Assembly (NCBI RefSeq): GCF_006715005.1 | Contig: NZ_VFMJ01000001.1 | Location: 4,774,001 to 4,838,000 of the forward strand | Length of the DNA stretch: 64,000 nucleotides | Direction of reading: 5' to 3' | Source of the DNA: Serratia marcescens | GTDB taxonomy: Bacteria; Pseudomonadota; Gammaproteobacteria; Enterobacterales; Enterobacteriaceae | Shown: positions 20,188 through 29,677 of the stretch, piece after piece | Numbering within the stretch: position 1 is the first letter of the stretch | How the letters are laid out: every line of letters begins with the position of its first letter | Translations under genes and position numbers: made by a program | Notes under the pieces: model-generated | Told to the model about the DNA's origin: nothing | Seen by the model: the letters and a program-made list of their open reading frames with translations, nothing else | The model's database searches: none

Positions 20188-21540
20188 TTAGCGCATGGTG
20201 ACGAACTCTTCCGCCGCAGTCGGGTGGATCGCCACGGTGTTGTCGAAGTCCTTCTTGGTGGCGCCCATCTTCACCGCCACCGCGAAGCCCTGCAGGATTT
20301 CGTCCATGCCGAAGCCGATGCCGTGCAGGCCGACGATCTTCTCTTCTTTACCCGCGCACACCAGCTTCATGCGGCACGGCTGACGGTGCTGCGTGACGGC
20401 GCTGTACATGGCGGTGAAGGAGGATTTGTATACCTTCACGTTGTCCGCGCCGAATTTCTCGATGGCTTCCGGCTCGGTCAGGCCGACGGTGCCGATCGGC
20501 GGGTGGCTGAACACCACGGTGGCGATATTGCTGTAATCCAGGTGTTCGTCCGGCTTGTTGTTGAACAGGCGCTCGGACAGGCGGCGGCCGGCGGCCACGG
20601 CGACCGGGGTCAGCTCTACCGCGCCGGTGTTGTCGCCCACCGCGTAGATGCCTTTGACGTTGGTGTTCTGGAACTTATCGACGTCAATGTAGCCTTGCTC
20701 GTTGGTCTTCACCCCGGTAACGCCAAGGTTCAGGTTGTCGGTCGCCGGTTCGCGGCCGATGGCCCAAATCAGGCAGTCGACGGTGAATGCCTTGCCGTTT
20801 TCCAGCTGCAGCGTCAGGCTGCCGTCGGCGTTCTTGACGATCGCTTTCGGCACCGATTCGGTGTGCAGGCTCGGCCCTTCGGTGTTCATCACTTCCACCA
20901 GGGTTTCGACGATCATCGGATCGAAGCTGCGCAGCGGCGCGTGCTTGCGCACGAACAGGTGCGTTTCCGCGCCCAGCGCGTTCAGCACGCCGGCGATCTC
21001 CACGGCGATATAGCCGGCGCCGACTACGGCGACGCGCTTCGGCATGGCGTCCAGCTCAAAGAAGCCGTCGGAGTCGATGCCGTATTCCGCACCCGGAATA
21101 GCCGGATGGCTCGGGCGGCCGCCGGTGGCGATCAGGATGTGGTCGGCGGTGATGGTCTCGCCGTTCACTTCCACGGTGTGCGCATCCACGAAGCGTGCGA
21201 AGCCTTTGATCACGTCGACCTTGTTCTTGCCCAGCACGTTATCGTAGGAGTTGTGGATGCGATCGATATAGGCGGTGCGGTTGGCGACCAGCTTCTTCCA
21301 GTCGAAGGCGTTGACGGTGGTGTCGAAGCCGTAGTCCGGGCCGTACTGATGGATGGCCTCGGCGATCTGCGCCGCGTGCCACATGACTTTTTTCGGTACA
21401 CAACCCACGTTTACACAGGTGCCGCCCAGCTCTTTGGCTTCAATCAGCGCACACTTTTGGCCGTACATGGCTGCCCGGTTGATCGATGCGATACCGCCGC
21501 TGCCGCCGCCAATTGCTAGATAATCGTAATGTTTCGTCAT
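20188..21540 (-). CDS. gor: Glutathione reductase
   Basis: A 450-aa cytosolic flavoprotein disulfide reductase that reduces GSSG with NADPH. It has FAD-binding [12 protein letters not shown] near residue 9, the redox-active disulfide Cys42/Cys47 in [18 protein letters not shown]-binding [19 protein letters not shown], the second FAD motif [17 protein letters not shown], and the C-terminal catalytic [11 protein letters not shown]is. The length equals E. coli Gor. The ATG is preceded by GGAAAT. A terminator follows. The gene sits next to rlmJ as in E. coli. An OxyR-type site was not searched for beyond a glance. Confidence 0.97.
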   Translation of the reverse strand: MTKHYDYLAIGGGSGGIASINRAAMYGQKCALIEAKELGGTCVNVGCVPKKVMWHAAQIAEAIHQYGPDYGFDTTVNAFDWKKLVANRTAYIDRIHNSYDNVLGKNKVDVIKGFARFVDAHTVEVNGETITADHILIATGGRPSHPAIPGAEYGIDSDGFFELDAMPKRVAVVGAGYIAVEIAGVLNALGAETHLFVRKHAPLRSFDPMIVETLVEVMNTEGPSLHTESVPKAIVKNADGSLTLQLENGKAFTVDCLIWAIGREPATDNLNLGVTGVKTNEQGYIDVDKFQNTNVKGIYAVGDNTGAVELTPVAVAAGRRLSERLFNNKPDEHLDYSNIATVVFSHPPIGTVGLTEPEAIEKFGADNVKVYKSSFTAMYSAVTQHRQPCRMKLVCAGKEEKIVGLHGIGFGMDEILQGFAVAVKMGATKKDFDNTVAIHPTAAEEFVTMR

Positions 21541-21638
21541 CTGGGATTTCCATGAGTTGTGAATTTGAAGAGGGTAAGAGTTTAACGCCTGACCGGGGTT
21601 TGTCGCAAAGATTGCGTCGATGGCTGCGATAGGTGGAC

Positions 21639-21664
21639 GCAGGGCGCGGCGAACCGCGCCCTGC
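21639..21664 (-). terminator. Strong hairpin after rlmJ
   Basis: A perfect 11-bp stem GCAGGGCGCGG/CCGCGCCCTGC with a CGAA loop lies 6 nt past the rlmJ stop. There is no T-run, so it may be a 3'-end stabiliser or Rho-assisted terminator. Confidence 0.55.
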
Positions 21665-21670
21665 TGGGGA

Positions 21671-22513
21671 TTATTCCGGTACCACCCAGTTCACCAGATG
21701 GTGACCGATGCCCGACGGCACCAGCACCTTGTGCAGCCACGGCAGCACGTTTTTCATCTGCTGTTCCAGCTTCCACGGCGGGTTGATGACGATCATGCCG
21801 GAGGCGGTCATGCCGCGCTGATCGCTGTCGGGTTTCACCGCCAGTTCGATCTGCAGAATGCGGCGAATGCCGGTGGCTTCCAGATCGCGCAGCATGCGTT
21901 TGATCTGCTGGCGCATCACCACTGGGTACCACAGCGCGTAGGTGCCGGTGGCAAAGCGCTTGTAGCCTTCCTGAATGCCTTTCACCACGTCCTGGTAATC
22001 GGTCTTCATTTCATACGGCGGATCCATCAGGATCAGGCCGCGGCGCGACAGCGGCGGCAGCTGGGATTTCAACTGCTGATAGCCGTCGGCGCGCTGCACT
22101 TTGGCGCGTTCGTCTTTCTGGAACTCGCTGCGCAGCAGCGGGTAGTCGCTCGGGTGCAGCTCGGTCAGGTGGATTTTGTCCTGCGGGCGCAGCAGCTGGC
22201 GGGCGATCAGCGGCGAACCGGGATAGTAGCGCAGCGTGCCGGAACGGTTGAAGTTGTGCATCACGCTCATGTAGGCCGCCAGCTCTTCCGGCAGATCGTC
22301 GCGCTGCCACAGCAAGCCGATGCCTTCCAGGTATTCGCCGGTGCGCTCGGCGTGTTCGCCGCTGAGCTGATAACGGCCCGCGCCCGAGTGGGTATCCAGA
22401 TACAGGAACGGCTTCTCTTTTTCCTTCAGCGACTCGATGATCAGGCTCTGAACGGTGTGTTTGAGCACGTCGGCGTGGTTGCCGGCGTGGAAACTGTGGC
22501 GATAACTTAACAT
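21671..22513 (-). CDS. rlmJ: 23S rRNA (adenine2030-N6)-methyltransferase RlmJ
   Basis: This is a 280-aa SAM-dependent enzyme that methylates A2030 of 23S rRNA. It begins [19 protein letters not shown], the same as the E. coli protein. The SAM site is [14 protein letters not shown] and the N6-adenine methyltransferase catalytic motif is DPPYE (in [14 protein letters not shown]). The frame is open for 22 further codons upstream, but the family start is the ATG at 22513. Confidence 0.95.
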   Translation of the reverse strand: MLSYRHSFHAGNHADVLKHTVQSLIIESLKEKEKPFLYLDTHSGAGRYQLSGEHAERTGEYLEGIGLLWQRDDLPEELAAYMSVMHNFNRSGTLRYYPGSPLIARQLLRPQDKIHLTELHPSDYPLLRSEFQKDERAKVQRADGYQQLKSQLPPLSRRGLILMDPPYEMKTDYQDVVKGIQEGYKRFATGTYALWYPVVMRQQIKRMLRDLEATGIRRILQIELAVKPDSDQRGMTASGMIVINPPWKLEQQMKNVLPWLHKVLVPSGIGHHLVNWVVPE

Positions 22514-22648
22514 GACGGGTGGCGGTTCCTTGTGCTCCGCAGGCGGAGCATTCAATGCAATAAGGCTTATAATCTGCACAGTATAAACTGTCTGGCCGGG
22601 AAAAACCGGACTCCGTTGCCGCAGACGTTAACAGAAAGGGACAGGACG

Positions 22649-23053
22649 ATGAGCAAACAGGCGATTTTGGCGAATTACCCCGACGCGGCGCGCTGGGCGT
22701 TCGGCGACGGCCCCGCGTTAGCCGACGAACTGCTGGGATTGGTGCTGAGCGGGGATAAAACCGCCACCTGCAGTTCCTATGCGAGCTATCGTCGGGAACA
22801 AACCCCGAGCATCGGCGATTACAACATCGTTCTCGATGGCCGCGGCGAACCGGCCTGCGTGATCAGAACGCTGGCGCTGCGCCTGGTGCGCTACGACCAG
22901 GTGACCGCCGAGATGGCGGCCAAAGAGGGCGAAGGCGACAAAAGCCTGGCGTTTTGGCGCGAGGGGCATCAGGCATTCTTTACCCGCGAGGGGAGCTTTG
23001 CGCCGGACATGTGGCTGGTGTTCGAAGAATTCGAACGGGTTGAAACGCTGTGA
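22649..23053 (+). CDS. ASCH domain protein
   Basis: A 134-aa cytoplasmic protein consisting of one ASCH (PUA-like) domain. The hallmark segment is GDKTATCSSY (about 35-44), equivalent to the G-x-K-x(T) loop of ASCH proteins, with IGDYNIVLDGRGEPACVIRT and the terminal MWLVFEEFERV. ASCH proteins bind RNA; some (E. coli YqfB) are amidohydrolases of N4-acylcytidines. The start is ATG 22649 after AGGACG; the longer open frame is not supported by a ribosome site. The HIT gene follows after 16 bp with its own GGAG site, so the pair is likely co-transcribed. The pair is inserted between rlmJ and prlC relative to E. coli. Confidence 0.8.
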   Translation: MSKQAILANYPDAARWAFGDGPALADELLGLVLSGDKTATCSSYASYRREQTPSIGDYNIVLDGRGEPACVIRTLALRLVRYDQVTAEMAAKEGEGDKSLAFWREGHQAFFTREGSFAPDMWLVFEEFERVETL

Positions 23054-23069
23054 ATCACAAGGAGAAAGG

Positions 23070-23531
23070 ATGAGCTGCATTTTTTGCGACATCGTGGCGG
23101 GCAAGGCGCCGTGCCATAAAATCTGGGAAGACGACGACCATCTGGCGTTCCTGTCCATCTTTCCCAACACCGATGGCTTCAGCGTGGTGATCCCCAAGGC
23201 GCACCACCCGAGCTACGCCTTTGACCTGCCGGACGAGGTGCTGAGCGCGTTGATGCTGGCGACCAAGCGTGTGGCAAAGCAGCTGGATCGCGCGTTCGAC
23301 GACGTCGGCCGCTGCGGCATGGTCTTCGAGGGCTACGGCGTTGACCATGTGCATGCCAAACTGATCCCGCTGCACGGCACCGCGTCGCTGGATCAGTGGC
23401 GGCCGATCGAATCGACCTCGCCGAAGTTTTTCGCGCGTTACGAGGGCTATATCTCCTCCCACGACGCCGCGCGCGCCGACGACGAACAGCTGGCGGCGCT
23501 GGCCGCCCGCATCCGCCAAAGCGCCGTTTAA
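23070..23531 (+). CDS. HIT family nucleotide hydrolase/transferase
   Basis: This 153-aa protein has the HIT layout: N-terminal CxxC (SCIFCDIVAGKAPCHKIWED), HP-like PKAHHPSYAFDL, and the histidine triad GVDHVHAKLIP (about 90-100). HIT enzymes hydrolyse nucleoside phosphoramidates or dinucleoside polyphosphates. The C-terminal part is longer than that of HinT and has no Trp-rich HinT tail, so it belongs to the broader HIT group. The start ATG overlaps an AAGGA site (GGAGAAAGG-ATG). It follows the ASCH gene. Confidence 0.83.
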   Translation: MSCIFCDIVAGKAPCHKIWEDDDHLAFLSIFPNTDGFSVVIPKAHHPSYAFDLPDEVLSALMLATKRVAKQLDRAFDDVGRCGMVFEGYGVDHVHAKLIPLHGTASLDQWRPIESTSPKFFARYEGYISSHDAARADDEQLAALAARIRQSAV

Positions 23532-23649
23532 GGCACGAACGATCAACGCCGGGCATTGATTTTCCTGTTGCCTGGCTCCATGTTAGAGATTCATACGCAT
23601 TTTAAGGCTCGCCCACGCGGCGGGCCCCAACGCTAATCAGGACTGCCCT
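23532..23649. other. Leader of prlC
   Basis: The 118-bp gap before prlC contains no clear sigma32 hexamers. prlC is heat-inducible in E. coli, so I looked for CTTGAA/CCCCAT-like elements and found only poor matches. Confidence 0.35.
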
Positions 23650-25692
23650 ATGACAAATCCGTTGCTGACCCCGTTTTCCCTGCCGCCGTTCTCGGCGATC
23701 CGCCCTGAAGATATCGTGCCTGCGGTGCAATCCGCGCTGGCGGACTGCCGCGCCGCGGTAGAGCGCGTGGTCGCGCAGCCGGGGCCGTTCACCTGGGACA
23801 ATCTGTGTCAGCCGCTGGCGGAGTCGGACGATCGCCTGTCGCGCATCTGGTCGCCGATCGGGCACCTGAACTCGGTGAAAAACAGCCCGGAGCTGCGCGC
23901 CGCCTATGAGCAGGCGCTGCCGCTGCTGTCCGAGTACGGCACCTGGGTTGGCCAGCACGAAGGGCTGTACCAGGCCTATCGCAGCCTGAAAGACGGCGCG
24001 GCGTTCGAGGCGCTGAGCGTGCCGCAGCGCAAGGCGGTGGACAACGCGCTGCGCGACTTCGAACTCTCGGGCATCGGCCTGTCGGCGGATAAACAGCAGC
24101 GTTACGGCGAGATCGTCGCGCGCCTGTCCGAACTGGGTTCCACCTACAGCAACAACGTGCTCGACGCCACCATGGGCTGGAGCAAACTGATTACCGACGA
24201 AGCCGAGCTGAGCGGCCTGCCGGAGAGCGCCCTAGCGCAGGCACAGGCGATGGCGCAGGCCAAAGAGCAGGATGGCTGGCTGCTGACGCTGGACATGCCG
24301 AGCTACCTGCCGGTGTTGACCTACGCCGACAACCGCGCGCTGCGCGAAGAGATGTACCGCGCCTTCGCCACGCGCGCCTCCGATCAGGGGCCGAACGCCG
24401 GCAAATGGGACAACAGCGAAGTGATGGCGGAAACGCTGGCGCTGCGCCATGAGCTGGCTCAGCTGCTGGGCTTCGATACCTACGCCGACAAGTCGCTGGC
24501 GACCAAGATGGCGGAAAGCCCGGAGCAGGTGATCGGCTTCCTGAGCGATCTGGCCAAACGCGCCCGCCCGCAGGCCGAGCAGGAGCTGGCACAGCTGCGC
24601 GCCTTCGCCAAACAGCACTATGGCGTGGACGAGCTTGAAGCCTGGGACATCACCTACTACGGTGAAAAACAGAAGCAGCACCTGTTCTCCATCAGCGACG
24701 AGCAGCTGCGCCCGTACTTCCCGGAGCAGCGGGTGGTGGAAGGGCTGTTCGAAGTGGTGAAACGCATCTACGGCATCACCGCCAAAGAGCGTAAAGACGT
24801 GGAGACCTGGCATCCGGACGTGCGCTTCTTCGATCTGTTCGACGCTAACGGCGAGCTGCGCGGCAGCTTCTACCTCGATCTGTACGCCCGCGAAAACAAA
24901 CGCGGCGGCGCCTGGATGGACGACTGCGTCGGCAGCCTGCGTAAGGCCGACGGCACGTTGCAAAAACCGGTCGCTTACCTGACCTGCAACTTCAACCGTC
25001 CGCTGGGCGACCAGCCGGCGCTGTTCACCCATAACGAAGTGACCACGCTGTTCCATGAGTTCGGCCACGGTCTGCACCACATGCTGACGCAGATCGATAC
25101 CGCCGGCGTCTCCGGTATCAACGGGGTGCCGTGGGATGCGGTCGAACTGCCGAGCCAGTTTATGGAAAACTGGTGCTGGGAGCCGGAAGCGCTGGCGTTT
25201 ATCTCGGGCCATTACCAGAGCGGCGAGCCGCTGCCGAAGGCCATGCTCGACAAGCTGCTGGCGGCCAAGAATTACCAGGCGGCGCTGTTCATCCTGCGCC
25301 AGCTGGAGTTCGGCCTGTTCGATTTCCGCATGCACTTCGAATACAGCCCGGAAAAAGGCGCGCAGATCCTGCCGACGCTGGCGGAAGTGAAGAAAATGGT
25401 GGCGGTGGTGCCTTCGCCAAGCTGGGGCCGCTTCCCGCACGCCTTCAGCCACATCTTCGCCGGCGGCTACGCGGCGGGTTACTACAGCTACCTGTGGGCG
25501 GAAGTGCTGTCGGCCGACGCTTACTCGCGCTTCGAAGAAGAGGGGATTTTCAACGCCGAAACCGGCAAATCCTTCCTCGACAACATCCTGTCGCGCGGCG
25601 GGTCGGAAGAGCCGATGGCGCTGTTCAAACGCTTCCGTGGCCGCGAGCCGCAGCTGGATGCTATGCTGCGTCATTACGGCATTAAAGGATAA
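23650..25692 (+). CDS. prlC: Oligopeptidase A
   Basis: This 680-aa cytosolic M3-family zinc metallopeptidase degrades short peptides and free signal peptides. The zinc site HEFGHGLHH begins at His469, the same position as in E. coli PrlC. The second ligand Glu is in [20 protein letters not shown], and the C-terminal [19 protein letters not shown] loop, which closes on substrate, is present. The length is exactly that of the E. coli enzyme. rsmJ starts 8 nt after the stop, as in the enteric prlC-rsmJ operon. Confidence 0.97.
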   Translation: MTNPLLTPFSLPPFSAIRPEDIVPAVQSALADCRAAVERVVAQPGPFTWDNLCQPLAESDDRLSRIWSPIGHLNSVKNSPELRAAYEQALPLLSEYGTWVGQHEGLYQAYRSLKDGAAFEALSVPQRKAVDNALRDFELSGIGLSADKQQRYGEIVARLSELGSTYSNNVLDATMGWSKLITDEAELSGLPESALAQAQAMAQAKEQDGWLLTLDMPSYLPVLTYADNRALREEMYRAFATRASDQGPNAGKWDNSEVMAETLALRHELAQLLGFDTYADKSLATKMAESPEQVIGFLSDLAKRARPQAEQELAQLRAFAKQHYGVDELEAWDITYYGEKQKQHLFSISDEQLRPYFPEQRVVEGLFEVVKRIYGITAKERKDVETWHPDVRFFDLFDANGELRGSFYLDLYARENKRGGAWMDDCVGSLRKADGTLQKPVAYLTCNFNRPLGDQPALFTHNEVTTLFHEFGHGLHHMLTQIDTAGVSGINGVPWDAVELPSQFMENWCWEPEALAFISGHYQSGEPLPKAMLDKLLAAKNYQAALFILRQLEFGLFDFRMHFEYSPEKGAQILPTLAEVKKMVAVVPSPSWGRFPHAFSHIFAGGYAAGYYSYLWAEVLSADAYSRFEEEGIFNAETGKSFLDNILSRGGSEEPMALFKRFRGREPQLDAMLRHYGIKG

Positions 25693-25700
25693 CCCGACAC

Positions 25701-26447
25701 GTGAGCGTGTGTTTATTGTGTGAAGCAGGCGCCGATCCCGGCGCCTTGTCTGTTTTGGCGCAGCGCTGGCAGCTGGCGTCCGACGACGACGCGCCGATGG
25801 CGCTGGTACTGACCCCGCAGCGGCTGGAGCTGCGTAAGCGCGACGAGCCGAAGCTCGGCGGGATCTACGTCGATTTCGTCACCGGCGCCATGGCGCACCG
25901 GCGCCGCTTCGGCGGCGGCCGCGGCGAGGCGGTGGCCAAGGCGGTCGGCATCAAGGGCAGTTACCTGCCGGACGTGGTGGACGCCACCGCCGGGCTGGGG
26001 CGTGACGCCTTCGTGTTGGCGGCGCTGGGCTGCCGGGTGCGGATGCTGGAGCGCAATCCGGTGGTGGCGGCGTTGCTGGACGACGGCCTGCAGCGCGGCT
26101 ATCAGGATGCGGAAATCGGCCCGTGGCTGCGCGAGCGCCTGACGCTGTTGCACGCCTCCAGCCTGACGGCGCTGGCGGATCTCAGCCCGCGCCCCGAGGT
26201 GGTGTATCTCGATCCGATGTTCCCGCACAAGCAGAAAAGCGCGTTGGTGAAGAAAGAGATGCGGGTGTTTCAATCGCTGGTGGGCAGCGACGATGACGCC
26301 GACGGCCTGCTGGAGCCGGCGCGCCGTTTGGCCACCAAGCGCGTAGTGGTGAAACGCCCGGACTACGCGCCGCCGCTGGCCGACGTGCCGGCGCACGCCG
26401 CCACGCTGACCAAAAGCCACCGTTTCGACATCTACATGCCGCTGTAA
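25701..26447 (+). CDS. rsmJ: 16S rRNA (guanine1516-N2)-methyltransferase RsmJ
   Basis: A 248-aa SAM enzyme starting at GTG. The blocks [44 protein letters not shown], the SAM motif [16 protein letters not shown] and the catalytic [22 protein letters not shown] are nearly identical to E. coli RsmJ. Translation is probably coupled to prlC, since only 8 nt separate the genes. Confidence 0.95.
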   Translation: MSVCLLCEAGADPGALSVLAQRWQLASDDDAPMALVLTPQRLELRKRDEPKLGGIYVDFVTGAMAHRRRFGGGRGEAVAKAVGIKGSYLPDVVDATAGLGRDAFVLAALGCRVRMLERNPVVAALLDDGLQRGYQDAEIGPWLRERLTLLHASSLTALADLSPRPEVVYLDPMFPHKQKSALVKKEMRVFQSLVGSDDDADGLLEPARRLATKRVVVKRPDYAPPLADVPAHAATLTKSHRFDIYMPL

Positions 26448-26455
26448 TGTCTGCC

Positions 26456-26482
26456 GGGCCCGCCGTGTCGGGCCCTCAGTTT
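26456..26482 (+). terminator. Terminator of prlC-rsmJ
   Basis: GGGCCCG/CGGGCCC arms with a 6-nt loop are followed by a short TCAGTTTT. The 3' arm ends at the last base of the convergent SIS gene. Confidence 0.5.
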
Positions 26483-27075
26483 TCCTCCCGCAAACTTTTC
26501 CCCACGCCGCCGCCCGGATGCACCGCCAGCAAGGTGTCCTTATCATAACCGCTGCGCGTCATCAGGCAGGCGCAGGCGGCGTCGAAGATCGCCAACACCA
26601 GCACAATTGAGGTGGTGGCCAGCATGTTCAGCGGATCTATCTCCTTTTGCACCCCGGTGGCGATCGTCAGCTGCGCCGCCTGCGCGATGGCGGAATGCGG
26701 GTTTTCCGTCACCGCGATCAGCGTTACCCCCTTGGCCTGCAGCGTCGGCAGCAGGCGGGTCAGTTCGTCGGAATTGCCGCCGCGCGAGATCAGGATCAGC
26801 AGATCGTCGGCGCGCAGAAAACCCAGATCGCCGTGCGCCGCGCCGGTGGCGTCGAGGTAGACCGCCGGCCGCTCCACGCAGGCCAGCATATGGGCTATCT
26901 TGCGCGCCGCAATCCCCGAGGTGCCGACGCCGGTGACGGCGATTTTACCGCGGCAGTCGGCCAGCAGCGCCAGCAGCCGTTGCCAGGTGTGCGCGTCGAG
27001 GCGCTCGCCCAGCTGCGCCAGCTCCTGGCTGTAGGTTTGCCAACCCTGCACGGCCTGCCGCCACTCCTGCTGCAT
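26476..27075 (-). CDS. SIS domain phosphosugar isomerase (KdsD/GutQ-like, no CBS domains)
   Basis: A 199-aa single SIS domain. It follows arabinose-5-phosphate isomerases block by block: GKIAVTGVGTSGIAARKIAHMLA, AAHGDLGFLRADDLLILISRGGNSDEL, and HPGGGVGKSL at the end, in place of GMGKSG, HGDLGM, SNSGESSE and HPGGALG of KdsD. The histidines in HGDLG and HPGG are kept. The positions of KdsD Lys59 and Glu111 (from memory) hold Thr and Asn, so the substrate or mechanism may differ. It lacks the CBS pair. I use the ATG at 27075 because AGGAGG is 4 nt from it and 1 nt from the GTG at 27078. It overlaps the kinase stop by 1 nt (TGATG), the last gene of the sugar operon. Confidence 0.75.
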   Translation of the reverse strand: MQQEWRQAVQGWQTYSQELAQLGERLDAHTWQRLLALLADCRGKIAVTGVGTSGIAARKIAHMLACVERPAVYLDATGAAHGDLGFLRADDLLILISRGGNSDELTRLLPTLQAKGVTLIAVTENPHSAIAQAAQLTIATGVQKEIDPLNMLATTSIVLVLAIFDAACACLMTRSGYDKDTLLAVHPGGGVGKSLREEN

Positions 27076-28712
27076 CACGCCTCCTCCTGCATCAACCGGC
27101 GGTATTTCATGTGGTCGTTGTACAGCTCGTGGAACACCCGGTATTTGCGGTCGTAGTAGCTTTTTATCTGGTTGGTCTGCGGCGTGACCGTCTTGCCGAT
27201 GCGGCTCATGGCGCTCATCGCCTCCGGCAGGGTGTCGAACACGCCCGCCGCCACGGTGCCCATCATCGCGCCACCGAGCAGCATCGCTTCGCTTTCCTCC
27301 GGCAGCAGCATGGCGCAGCCGGTGGCGTTGGCGTGCTCCTGCACGAAGATCGGGTTTTTGGTGCCGCCGCCGCTGGCCATGATGGTGTCGATGCTGTAGC
27401 CGCTGTGGTTCATGGTTTCGATGATGTGGCGGGTGCCGAGCGCGATGGCCTGAATGGTGGCGAGGTAGTGCAGCGCCATGTCCTCCGGCGTGCGCGACAG
27501 CTTCAGCCCGGTCAGGATGCCGGTCAGCGTCGGGTTGGCGCGCGGCGAGCGGTTGCCGTGGAAGTACGGCAGCATGTGAATGTCCTGCGTCAGGAAGGCG
27601 ATATTCTCCGGCTCGCCGGCCATGCGGCGCAGAATGGCGTTCAGCACCTCATAGATGGTCTGCCCCTGGGTTTTCGCCTGCGCCAGCAGCTCCGGGTAGC
27701 ACGGGTGCGATTGGATGACGTGGTCGATCAGCGCGCCGGTGGCGGACTGGCCGCCCTCGTTCAGCCAGTATTCCGGCAGGATCGCCGAGTAATACGGCCC
27801 CCAGACACCGCCGATAAAGCGTGCGGTGCGCGACATCGCCATATGGCCGGTGGAGGTGCCGCCGATCAGCGCGACGCGGCGGTTGAAGTCGGCTACCTCG
27901 CCGGAGACGCCGGTGGCGCCCAGCGTGCCGAGGGTGCCGGCGTGCGCGTCGATGATTGACACGCTCACCGCCGTGCCGGCGATCAGCCCCATCTCGCTGG
28001 CGGCGCGCTGGGTCAGGCCATGGCCCAGCGGCTCGCCCATCATTTTGACGTCGCTGCCGATCTTGGCCGCGTCGTGTTCCAGCACGTCTTCCAGCCCGAT
28101 CTGCTGGAAGTAGCTCTTGTCCCAACGCTGCTCGTGGCCGAGATAGGTCCACTTGCACACCGTCGAGCACAGCGAACGGGTGGCGTCCTGGGTGGCGCGC
28201 CAGGTGAGGAAGTCCGGCAGATCGAACAGGTAGCCGGCGTTGGCCCAGGTGGTAGGCATGTGCTGTTTCAGCCACAGCAGTTTCGGCGTCTGCATCTCCG
28301 GCGAGATAATGCCGCCGACGAAGTCCAGCACCCGGTGTTTGGTGGCGTTGATGCGCTCGGCCTGGGCGATCGCCCGGTGATCCATCCACACGATGATGTT
28401 CTGTTCGGTGCGGCCGGAGGGGCTGACGGTCAGCGGCTTGCCCTCTTTATCCAGCACCACCAGCGAACAGGTGGCGTCGAAGCCCAACCCCTTGACCTGG
28501 ATCGGGTTGATGTCGGCCTGGTTGACCGCGTCGCGTACCGCATTGCACACCGCCTGCCAGATGTTATCCGACGATTGCTCGACGAAATCCGCCTTCGGCC
28601 GGTACAGATCGATGGCCCGGCTGGCCTGGCCGACCATGCGGCCGTTGAGATCGAATACGCCTGCGCGCGCGCTTCCGGTGCCCACATCTACGCCAATAAA
28701 ATAGCTCGCCAT
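27075..28712 (-). CDS. FGGY-family carbohydrate kinase, probably D-ribulokinase
   Basis: A 545-aa cytosolic sugar kinase with ATPase-fold motifs IGVDVGTGSARAGVFD (phosphate 1), VSIIDAHAGTLG, and IMASGGGTKNPIFVQ (adenosine). The TCSLV motif at residues 81-85 (FDATCSLVVLD) is what I recall as the signature of the bacterial and eukaryotic FGGY/YDR109c D-ribulokinase subgroup; classical ribulokinases (AraB) and xylulokinases differ here. The product would be D-ribulose 5-phosphate. It lies 10 nt after the second permease and overlaps the SIS gene by 1 nt. The sugar imported by the adjacent ABC system would be its substrate or precursor. Substrate certainty is moderate. Confidence 0.8.
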   Translation of the reverse strand: MASYFIGVDVGTGSARAGVFDLNGRMVGQASRAIDLYRPKADFVEQSSDNIWQAVCNAVRDAVNQADINPIQVKGLGFDATCSLVVLDKEGKPLTVSPSGRTEQNIIVWMDHRAIAQAERINATKHRVLDFVGGIISPEMQTPKLLWLKQHMPTTWANAGYLFDLPDFLTWRATQDATRSLCSTVCKWTYLGHEQRWDKSYFQQIGLEDVLEHDAAKIGSDVKMMGEPLGHGLTQRAASEMGLIAGTAVSVSIIDAHAGTLGTLGATGVSGEVADFNRRVALIGGTSTGHMAMSRTARFIGGVWGPYYSAILPEYWLNEGGQSATGALIDHVIQSHPCYPELLAQAKTQGQTIYEVLNAILRRMAGEPENIAFLTQDIHMLPYFHGNRSPRANPTLTGILTGLKLSRTPEDMALHYLATIQAIALGTRHIIETMNHSGYSIDTIMASGGGTKNPIFVQEHANATGCAMLLPEESEAMLLGGAMMGTVAAGVFDTLPEAMSAMSRIGKTVTPQTNQIKSYYDRKYRVFHELYNDHMKYRRLMQEEA

Positions 28713-28722
28713 TATTTTCTCC

Positions 28723-29676
28723 TCAGGCTTTTCGATTCTGTAACGCGATAAACAGGATCAGCACGCCGCCCCACAGGGCCATGGTCAGGTAGCTGCTGAC
28801 CCCCAGCAGATTGAGGCCGCTTTCCAACATTTGCAGCACGATCAGCGCCAGCACCAGCCCCAGAATACGGCCGAAACCGCCGTCCGGGTTAATGCCGCCC
28901 AGCACCGAGGCCAGAATGGTCACCAGCAGATAAGATTCGCCGTAGCCGGCCTTGGCCGAGTTGAACTTGGCCATCATCAGCAGGGCGGCGCCCCAGCCGA
29001 GCAGCGCCGACAGGATATATACCGCGATCTGCACCCGCGCGGTGTTCACGCCGCTGAAGCGGGTGGCCTGCTCGTTGGAGCCGATCAGGTACAGGCTGCG
29101 GCCCAGCGTGGTGTGCTCCAGCAGCAGCCACAGCCCGACCGCCACCAACAGGAACAGGATCAGCGCCACCGGTACGCCGAGCACGGCGCCGTTGCCGAGA
29201 AATTGAATCGCCGCCGGGAAGCCGGAGATCACCGCGCCGTTGGACAGCAGGATATTCAGGCCGGTGATCAGGGTCATGGTGCCGAGCGAGGCGAGGATTG
29301 GCGAAACACCGATCCAGGCCACCAGCACTCCGTTCAGTGCGCCGATCGCCACCGCCACCAGCAGGCCGGCCAGCAGCGCCAGCACCAGGAACAGCGGCTG
29401 GTCGGGATGGCTGACGATGATCGCCGCCATCACCAGCGAACAGGCGTTGGCGCCGGCGATGATCGACAGATTGATGCCGCCGGTCAGCATGGTGACGCCC
29501 ATGCCGAGCGCCAGCAGGCCGAGGATCGGCAGCTGCGAGGCGATCGACTGGAAGTTGCCGAGGCTGAAGAAGCGCGATCCGAGCAGCCCGGCGAAGAGCA
29601 GCGCCACCGCGATGATGATCGCGCCCTGCAGGCGAATGATCCGATCGCTTGGGATCAACCGAGTTAACTGCGTCAT
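28723..29676 (-). CDS. Sugar ABC transporter permease (RbsC-like), second
   Basis: A 317-aa inner-membrane permease of the ribose/autoinducer-2 type with about 9-10 hydrophobic segments. It carries the GINLSIIAGANACSLVMAAI region, the cytoplasmic coupling block ALNGVLVAWIGVSPILASLGTMTLITGLN, and the typical YGESYLLVTILASVLGGINPDGG, which resembles the GAELDAIAAVVIGGTSL of RbsC. It starts 1 nt past the end of the first permease gene and is followed by the kinase gene. The two permeases would form a heterodimer. Confidence 0.87.
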   Translation of the reverse strand: MTQLTRLIPSDRIIRLQGAIIIAVALLFAGLLGSRFFSLGNFQSIASQLPILGLLALGMGVTMLTGGINLSIIAGANACSLVMAAIIVSHPDQPLFLVLALLAGLLVAVAIGALNGVLVAWIGVSPILASLGTMTLITGLNILLSNGAVISGFPAAIQFLGNGAVLGVPVALILFLLVAVGLWLLLEHTTLGRSLYLIGSNEQATRFSGVNTARVQIAVYILSALLGWGAALLMMAKFNSAKAGYGESYLLVTILASVLGGINPDGGFGRILGLVLALIVLQMLESGLNLLGVSSYLTMALWGGVLILFIALQNRKA

Positions 29677-29677
29677 G

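Noticed and set aside
22514..22579. Longer N-terminus for RlmJ (22 extra codons)
   Set aside because: The protein family starts at [11 protein letters not shown]; the extension carries no ribosome site or similarity.
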